From Ammopiptanthus mongolicus (lineage: Eukaryota; Streptophyta; Magnoliopsida; Fabales; Fabaceae), in contig CM077346.1 in the NCBI GenBank assembly GCA_039655645.1, positions 66,425,283 to 66,489,282 on the forward strand: a stretch of 64,000 bases of DNA, given 5' to 3'. The position numbers and the translations under genes were made by a program. Position 1 is the first letter of the stretch; every line of letters starts with the position of its first letter. Below the pieces are notes generated by a model, which saw only the letters and a program-made list of their open reading frames with translations, ran no database searches and was not told the origin of the DNA. Shown here piece by piece: positions 57,625 through 64,000 of this stretch.

Positions 57625-58817
57625 TTATATTGTTAAGCAATCAGAAATTGCTACATTGATAAAAATGATTGATATTCTAACAACCTTATAAGTAAAATGA
57701 TAATTTAAGATTAGTTGCTAATATAAAAAAACTTTACATTTATAATACATAACAATTAAACTAGATAGAAAAATCAATCATCATATTTTAACTTATTTAG
57801 ATTTTAGTCGTGAGAATTAACATTCAAAATAAATATTATAAAGACAAATATTAAAGACTTTAATTTTGATATACTTTCAATTATAATTTTTATATTATCA
57901 ATCAATCACAAATTATGTCATAGGAGTTAAACATTTGTATTTAGGTGATAATTTATGAATGATTAATAGTATAAAAAACTTTACACGGATAATGTATAAC
58001 AATTAAATTTAAAACTAAAATAAATAAAAATTATAAATATTAAAGTATTTTCATTTACATCTTTTTATATATATATATGGATTATTGTGGTGCGTACACG
58101 TCATATATATACTCATATTTTACCACCCCAAGCGTGCATCGTGTACTTGTGGTGGGCGTTAGGCCAAGAAAAATATCACTATTGTCGTTTTTTAAAATAT
58201 TATTGTAGTCATATATTCATATTTTACAAAAATATCACCATTGTCGTTTCAAAAAAAAAAAAAATACTATTGTTGCCTCTTCTCTTGTTATCCTGATGAA
58301 AAAGTTTTTAAATTTTTTAACGAGACACCTAACCTTGTAAAATACTAGTACCAAGTATTTCATATTTGAAATATATTATATATAAGTATTTTTTTATCAA
58401 TGTATTATATATAAGTACGAGTGTAAATATTATCTAAATATTAATATTAATTGTATAAATAATAAAGTTAGAGGGTGCTTATATAGTTTATCACCAAAAA
58501 TGATAAAAGAGTACACGTGAGAGAAAAAAAAAATCAACGACCACATAAAATCGTTAAATTGTTACTAATATGTGAAAAAAATGAAATGATTTTTACTTGT
58601 CTTCCTCCTATAAATTCTAGATGCACCCAGCTAGCCATTACTTTTTCTAATTTCATTATGTCATATTTTTTTAATAAAATAAGCTTATTTCATTTCAGAA
58701 ATAATAATATCGACAATACAATTTGGAATACTAGAAAAGGAACGAGGACTAGATAAAGATGTGGACACCCTTGCTAACACATGAGCAACCACATTTGTTT
58801 GTCACTAATGAACTTAA
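57625..58817. other. AT-rich intergenic region
   Basis: No gene, RNA or repeat family recognised. Short A- and AT-runs only. Confidence 0.5.
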
Positions 58818-60360
58818 CTATAAAGTTTGGGAAAAGGAGAGGAAATCTCTACAGCTAGAGATAATAGCCCCATATTCAGTTATGTCCTCCTTGATCTTAA
58901 CAATACTATCCATAACTTGTTTGCAATCTACCTCAAAAAGTACAGATCTCACGTTTAAATTGCTCATCCAATACAAAGCTTGAAGAAAAGCCATGGCCTC
59001 ACCTTCTTTGACTGGGATAAGAGGGGCTGTCCACGCAGTATAAGCTGACACAAAAGACCCCTTATCATGCCTAATGCAACAACCCATACCTTTAAGACCC
59101 AACTCGATGGAAAAGGCGGCATCAATATTGCATTTGATAGTCCTTATAGCAGGCTTGCACCACCTAATATAGATCTTGGTAAGTGTAATTTGGTTGTTGT
59201 TCATAGTTCCTGCCTGGGCTCCCTTCCACTCTTCCAAGGTCTCCATAGCTCGCGACACCACATAATTAGCAGGCTCCAACTTGCTCTCCCAGAGTTGCAT
59301 GTTTCTACGACGCCAAAGCGACCAAAAAACCATGCTAATTAACATAATTTTATCAAGCTCAACCACGTCCAGAAGCTTGAAAAAAATTGGCTCATGCTCT
59401 CAGCCTCCAAGAAAGGTGCCTGGATGAAAGGCCATAGTTTAGCCATCTTCCAACAATCCTTTGCAGTTGGGCAATCTAAGAATGCATGCCATGTGTTCTC
59501 TAACCCCTCCCCACACATATGGCAAATTGCTAGGCATCCCACACCACAGAGCTGATGATTGAGGTGCACTGGGAGAGAATCCTGACATGGTTGCCAAAGG
59601 AAAATGTGAACTTTGTGGGGGATAGAAAGATTCCAAAGAGACTTTCAATTGCCTTCAATATTCATTGCAGAATCCACATGAAAAGAGTCCATACACAGCT
59701 TGTAGGCACTCTTGACTGTGTAACTTCCAGAGGGAGAAAGCCTCCAAATCACGTGGTCTATGGCTACACAGCGGGATAGAGGAGTGCGAATGATTGCTTC
59801 CATAGCCATAGGGTCAAAGGTGTTTTGAAGCTTGTCTAGGTTCCATCGTTTTTCTCCTTGAACAAGAGGATGACTAACTTTTAATGCCTCCATAGAGTGG
59901 TGAACCGAACCATGAAGTTGTAATAGACCATCACCTCTCAACCAAGGGTCCGACCAAACTTTGACAAGAGAACCATCTCCAATGCACCATCTAGGCCCTT
60001 CCTTAACCAATGCCCGAGAATTCCAGATATTATGCCAAACATAGCTAGAACCCCTCTGATTACGACCACTAGAACCCCACCAGAAAGAGTTCATCATTTT
60101 TTGAAGCTCATCGCAAAGAGGCGGAGGAATAAGAAAAATGCTCATACAGTAGGATGGAATAGTTTGCAGAACAAATTTCAATAAAACTTCCTTACCGCCT
60201 TTGGATAGAAATCTCCCATTCCAGGAATTAATTTTGCGCCACATGCGGTCCTTCATGAAAGTAAACGTAGCTTTCCTTTTGCGGCCAATTATAGAAGGGA
60301 GACCCAAGTAATTACCAGATCCAAGCTTAGCATGAACACCAAGAGTTGTAGATACCAAAT
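58818..60360 (-). pseudogene. LINE fragment: RT thumb, zinc-binding region, RNase H
   Basis: 5'-truncated plant L1 ORF2 on the minus strand. 60358-59645: the segment after the polymerase palm (GSGNYLGLPSIIGRKRKATF, WNGRFLSKGGKEVLLKFVLQTIPSYCMS, GPRWCIGDGSLVKVWSDPWL). A TGA at 59642-59644 (TGG by context) is followed in the same frame by the zinc-binding region (HMCGEGLENTWHAFLDCPTAKDCW). After a frameshift near 59350 comes an RNase H-like domain (CNIDAAF, KEGEAMAFLQAL, EVDCKQVMDS). It is a different LINE family from the one at 13686. The truncation point at 60360 coincides with the start of an LTR fragment. Confidence 0.88.
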
Positions 60361-61303
60361 CTATATAACAAATGCATGTTTGGATTGCATCATGACATCA
60401 TAACTCATATGTCTGGATTATTTTTTATTGTGTTATTGTTATGGACTGTGTACTATTGATTAATGATATACCATATACAATATATATGTTATTGCGTTGT
60501 TATGATGGGCTAAGCACTGTTTACTGCTGAGATATGATATGCCATGTTATATCTGCTTTAACTGTGAGTCATACCTTTTTTATTTACCGTAAGTTGTGTT
60601 GATTTCGGGAATCTTACCTCCATTGCTTGCTATCTTTAGATGACGACGATGTTGAGACTTCATTCGACGCTTCGGACGTGTTTAGACATGGACTTCACTA
60701 CGATGCGAGTGTTTGGACGTCCGGCTTTATGGATTGGTTGATGGAGTACCTCGTATGCGTCTTGATCGCCATCAGCGAGAATCTTGGAGGAAGGAGTCAA
60801 ATTGGCCTCATCGCTAATCTTCACTTGTGTCGTTGTCTGTGTGGTTATAGTGAGAGGAACGCTAGGTGGACTTTTCCATCGATGCGTTCAGTGCCTCTTC
60901 TTAGGCAAAATGGTCTCTTATTAGTTGTATAGAGTCTGGGAAGCATCCTTCTAAGTGGTGTTCTTCCCTGTGGCCATCTTAGACTATTTTTACTCTTGTT
61001 GAGTCTGCTCTTTGGTGGAGCTGCGTCTCCAATTACCTTATCTTTATGAGAAGCATCTCCATGGCTTTATATTTAAAGTTGCATTCTTTTGTTTCTTTAA
61101 CTTTAGTCGGGTTAGGTTCTTGTGTAAGTCTCTTTTGAACTTATGAAACAAATTATGAAAAATATATACATGTCTATATATGGTATCTTATGAAAAGGAA
61201 AAATTTACCTCATCTTTTACAAACAATTTTAATTTACCCATTTTTCGGCCCTATAAATATTTATTTTCCACATTAGTGACGCCCCTAGAAAAAAGGGAGT
61301 TAC
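60361..61303 (+). mobile_element. Chromovirus-type LTR, 3' fragment
   Basis: Resembles the last part of the A-I LTR (GTTGATTTCGGGAATCTTACC against 27027-27050) and ends GGGAGTTACA at 61303. 5'-truncated at the LINE junction. A 101-codon frame (60627-60932) has no recognised domain and is probably chance. Confidence 0.65.
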
Positions 61304-61851
61304 ACGGAACGCATAAAGTTAGTCTATTCCTGGCACATCGAAGTTGACTATCTCAAAAAGGAAAGACAAAAGGCAACTTTCGAGTATAAGGAAAAGTTGT
61401 CAGTTCTACTTTCACCTCTCTCTCTGATAGTCTACTCTGCTTTTTAGAAGCTCTTCACAAGTTATCAGACTCAACGAGATTATGCATTTATTGCTCATTA
61501 GAGCAGCTCACTTGCCAACCATTGAAGAAACAAGATTGCTCAAGATCTGAAGGCTATAAATATTCTTACTCTTGAAGAAGCAAAGTTACGAACCGAACTT
61601 GAACAAAATCCATCTAAGCTCACAAGCTATCAAGAAATCAAAAGCAAGCAAAAGCTCTTAAACTTTCTCTGAGTTTAACTTTCATATTACTCTATGTGTA
61701 GAGTTTGTTTTTCAGAGTTCGGTTCTTAAGTTTCATATCCTCACACATAGTGAGTTAAATTTAAACTTCAACTCTTTCTTATACCAAAACTTGGTTAAGC
61801 CTGAAGAGACTTGTTTGTAAAAGAATACTTGTAGTTGCCTCAGAGGTGTTC
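61304..61851 (+). mobile_element. Copia LTR fragment, plus strand
   Basis: Related to the 5' LTR of the copia element read on the minus strand (GTAAAAGAATACTT and flanking CCTGAAGAG/GAGGTGTT blocks against 50266-50345). Cut at 61851 by the next LTR. Confidence 0.65.
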
Positions 61852-64000
61852 TGTAACATCCCAACTTTCTGTAACTCTAATCGAGTTGGTTAATCTCGAT
61901 TAGGGCTTTGGATGATTGTGTGAATTGTTTTGTGTTAGTTTAAGGCCTAGTTAGAAGCTTAGGAATAGGCTTGAACAAGGTTGGAAGTACCTAAGGTGTT
62001 AAATGAGAAACTGTGTAAGTCAAAAGTTTGGGTGGCTTTTCCCAGCTGAGCAGAACGCTCAAGCGTGGGAAGCGAGCATGCCCTAACGTGACAACGCTCA
62101 AGCGTTGGCATGTCGCACTCTCAAGCGTGCTGAGTGCATTTGCCAACTGTTGTGCTTTTTGACGCGTGTGCAACACGTGTCAGGCCAGGATGAAGGCAGA
62201 GTGGACAAGGCTCCACACTCAAGCGTGGAGGGAGAACCACGCTCAAGCGTGTAGAATCTCCACGCTAAAGTGTGGACAGCAGCTCAAGTTAGTGGGGTTT
62301 TCCTTTCTTCCTCACTTTGCACGAAAACTCAAAGTGAGGTTACTAAGTGTTTTAGAAAGAGAAACTCAGTTTCGAGGCGATCAAGCTGCCGGAATGCGAT
62401 TCTGACTGCACGGTTGTGATCACGGCGAAGTTATTTACAACTTTGACCGATTGGTTTCTTGATTCACCAAAGGTAAACTCGAATCCCTACCACGTGTTCC
62501 TCGTGGTTCTTCATGTCTTTAGCTTTCTGCTTTGGTCTTTGAGGTTGCCCTTGGGCTAACAATGTTGTATATGTGTCGTGGTCGTAATTAGGGCAAAGTT
62601 TATGCTCGTGATTGCTTGTGTTGGGAGCTTAAGGCCGCGACTACCAGAGGGATTTGGAGCTATGCGTGGCTAAGCTTGCAGCTGCGTGTCGAGGAGATTG
62701 TCTTGGAGTTTTTGCTATGACTATTCGGGTGGGGAGAAAGAGTACTACTGCCATCGGGATGGCAAGTATAGTGTAGTTGTGTTTTCTGCTGTGTGTAGGG
62801 AAGCCCTAACCCTACTAGTGACTAAGCCCCGATAAAGTAAATAAACCCTAGGTTTAGCATACTTTGGGCTATCGCCGTTAAGTATGGAACCCTAGGTTGG
62901 AGAACTGTTGATTGAGGATGATTTGCTTCGTATGACTGTCGTGATGATTGGTTACTATTGTTGCTATCTGTTTAAGTGCCTATATGCTACTTGGTGTATG
63001 TGATATGCTGCTATGTGTTACTGTTGGTATTACTGCTGTTGTCATTATTACTGTTGTTGTTATGCTGATTGTGGTAAATGTCGTGTTGTGGTGGAATGTC
63101 ATTAGAGTTAAGTTTGGTTGTGTGCCATGTTGTTATTGGGTTGATACCGTGGATGGTGTCATTGCTGTTATGCTGGTTTCTTAAGGCTGTGGCCGTGTGG
63201 ATGCAGTGGCATCATGTTGTTCCTGATTGAGTGTTTAGGTGTGAGATCCGGTATCAAGCCCATTAAGGATGTTTGTTGCATATCATCAGCTGCCAAGTGG
63301 CGAGGCTGTATGACAGGTAGTATAGGCTGCCAGCGTCATACGAGGTTAGTTGTACCTGAGTGCGGGTATGGAAAGTAGAAGGGGCGGTCAAGTGAGTGAC
63401 CTTGGGGATGTTGCTGGTGTCGGGAATAGTTTACAGTGACGGATGATGTAGCTCCTATCTTGTCGTGACACCCGATCCAGTCCGGTTTGCCCGACTAATC
63501 CCCGAGCTTTCCACGTTCCAGGCTAACGTTCTGAGGCGACCAAGACACCCTGGTTCTGATATGGAAGGGGGATGCACTCTTATTAGTCATGGCGAGCGGT
63601 TCGGTTTCTTGGACAAACTAACTCTGTTCCGACACAGAACCTGTTCCAGTGTGGACTTGTTCGGGTGTGGAACCGTTTCGTTGTGGAACCAGCTTTGTGA
63701 GTTTTCTGCCGACATACTGCATGGGATTAGTATCCCGGTCTAGAGGATTGATCTGATTGTGAGACTCATGGAGATGGATGCTTGTTACATGTGTTGTCTC
63801 GAGAAACGTTTTTTTGAGTGCAGTAACTACTACATCTGTTATATCTGCTGCATGTTGTTCTTTACTGCATTACTGTTGTTATTCCGACTTTGCCTGCAAT
63901 GTATTTCTTATCTCCCTACTGCTTCTTGCATGTTTGTTTGGTTCTTGGTTCGCGTGAAGACGAGGAGCCAGCTGATGGACCCGAGAGTACACCCCTTTAT
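61852..64000 (+). mobile_element. LTR, family D (runs off right edge)
   Basis: Starts TGTAACATCCCAAC. It shares with the A-type LTRs a block around GGTGGGGAGAAAGA followed by ATCGGGA(T/A)(G/A)GCAAG (62730-62765; compare 32018 and 13420) and a CCCTAACCCTACTAG block, so it is a chromovirus LTR. It contains a palindrome cluster at 62055-62274. Hydrophobic or Pro-rich frames at 62948-63184 and 63465-63743 have no recognised domain. Confidence 0.7.
62055..62274. repeat. CACGCT-CA-AGCGTG palindromes in LTR D
   Basis: Seven sites: 62055 (ACGCTCAAGCGT), 62093 (AACGCTCAAGCGTT), 62116, a different dyad at 62161-62181, then 62214, 62238 and 62261. Spacings 62093/62116, 62214/62238 and 62238/62261 are 23, 24 and 23 bp. 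Confidence 0.88.

Noticed and set aside
60627..60932. 101-codon frame as a gene
   Set aside because: Lies wholly inside an LTR fragment, has no recognised domain and no relative elsewhere in the window.
62948..63184. Hydrophobic small protein
   Set aside because: T- and G-rich LTR D sequence gives Val/Leu-rich translation by chance. No other support.

Overview
This window is plant nuclear DNA, almost certainly from a eudicot with a large, repeat-rich genome. The acireductone dioxygenase gene is of plant type, and the mobile elements are plant Tekay-type chromoviruses, an Athila-type element, a SIRE-like copia element, plant L1 LINEs and a plant hAT. A legume is plausible but not shown. There is one intact cellular gene, a five-exon acireductone dioxygenase (ARD) on the minus strand at 54539-56919. 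Nearly all the rest is mobile DNA, mostly nested and decayed.

Layout. 1-5083: the RNase H end of a LINE, cut by a family-B LTR (1-1048) and by a 3.4-kb solo LTR (1220-4611, 5-bp target duplication). 5084-52549 reads best as one nest. The outer host is a minus-strand LTR (family F, both ends of the block). It holds an Athila-type element with gag and protease but no pol (7450-11412 plus an LTR at 51208-52311). A hairpin MITE (11413-12020) lies next to that. Into the MITE went a Tekay-type chromovirus with LTR at 12021, gag at 21286, protease/RT/integrase at 27500-30612 and 37487-37860, and second LTR at 37908. That chromovirus was itself hit by a full-length LINE (13686-19624, 17-bp duplication), by a 5'-truncated second chromovirus (22287-27499), and by an LTR (30613-37481). 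The LTR carries a complete 5.0-kb hAT transposon (32195-37199, 8-bp duplication). A family-B LTR with its own foldback MITE (38360-40755) follows, fused to a 10.4-kb copia element (40800-51207, minus) that has a large extra ORF after pol.

52550-64000: another minus-strand LTR (family G), a CACTA end, the ARD gene, a MITE, a probable SINE, a LINE fragment, and a chain of LTR pieces ending in an LTR (family D) that runs off the window.

The most unusual signal is not a gene. Five LTR families (F, C, B, A-I, D) each carry clusters of short CpG-containing palindromes. The palindromes are set about two helical turns apart (19 bp in A-I, 21-22 bp in F, C and B, 23-24 bp in D). Most families have their own palindrome, but one palindrome is shared by two unrelated families and recurs as a pair inside the Athila gag reading frame. 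Families B and G also carry minisatellites whose units keep a dyad at the same place while its sequence changes.

All alignments were made by eye. Family names (Tekay, Athila, SIRE) rest on recognised protein motifs, primer-binding sites and gene order, not on database searches.
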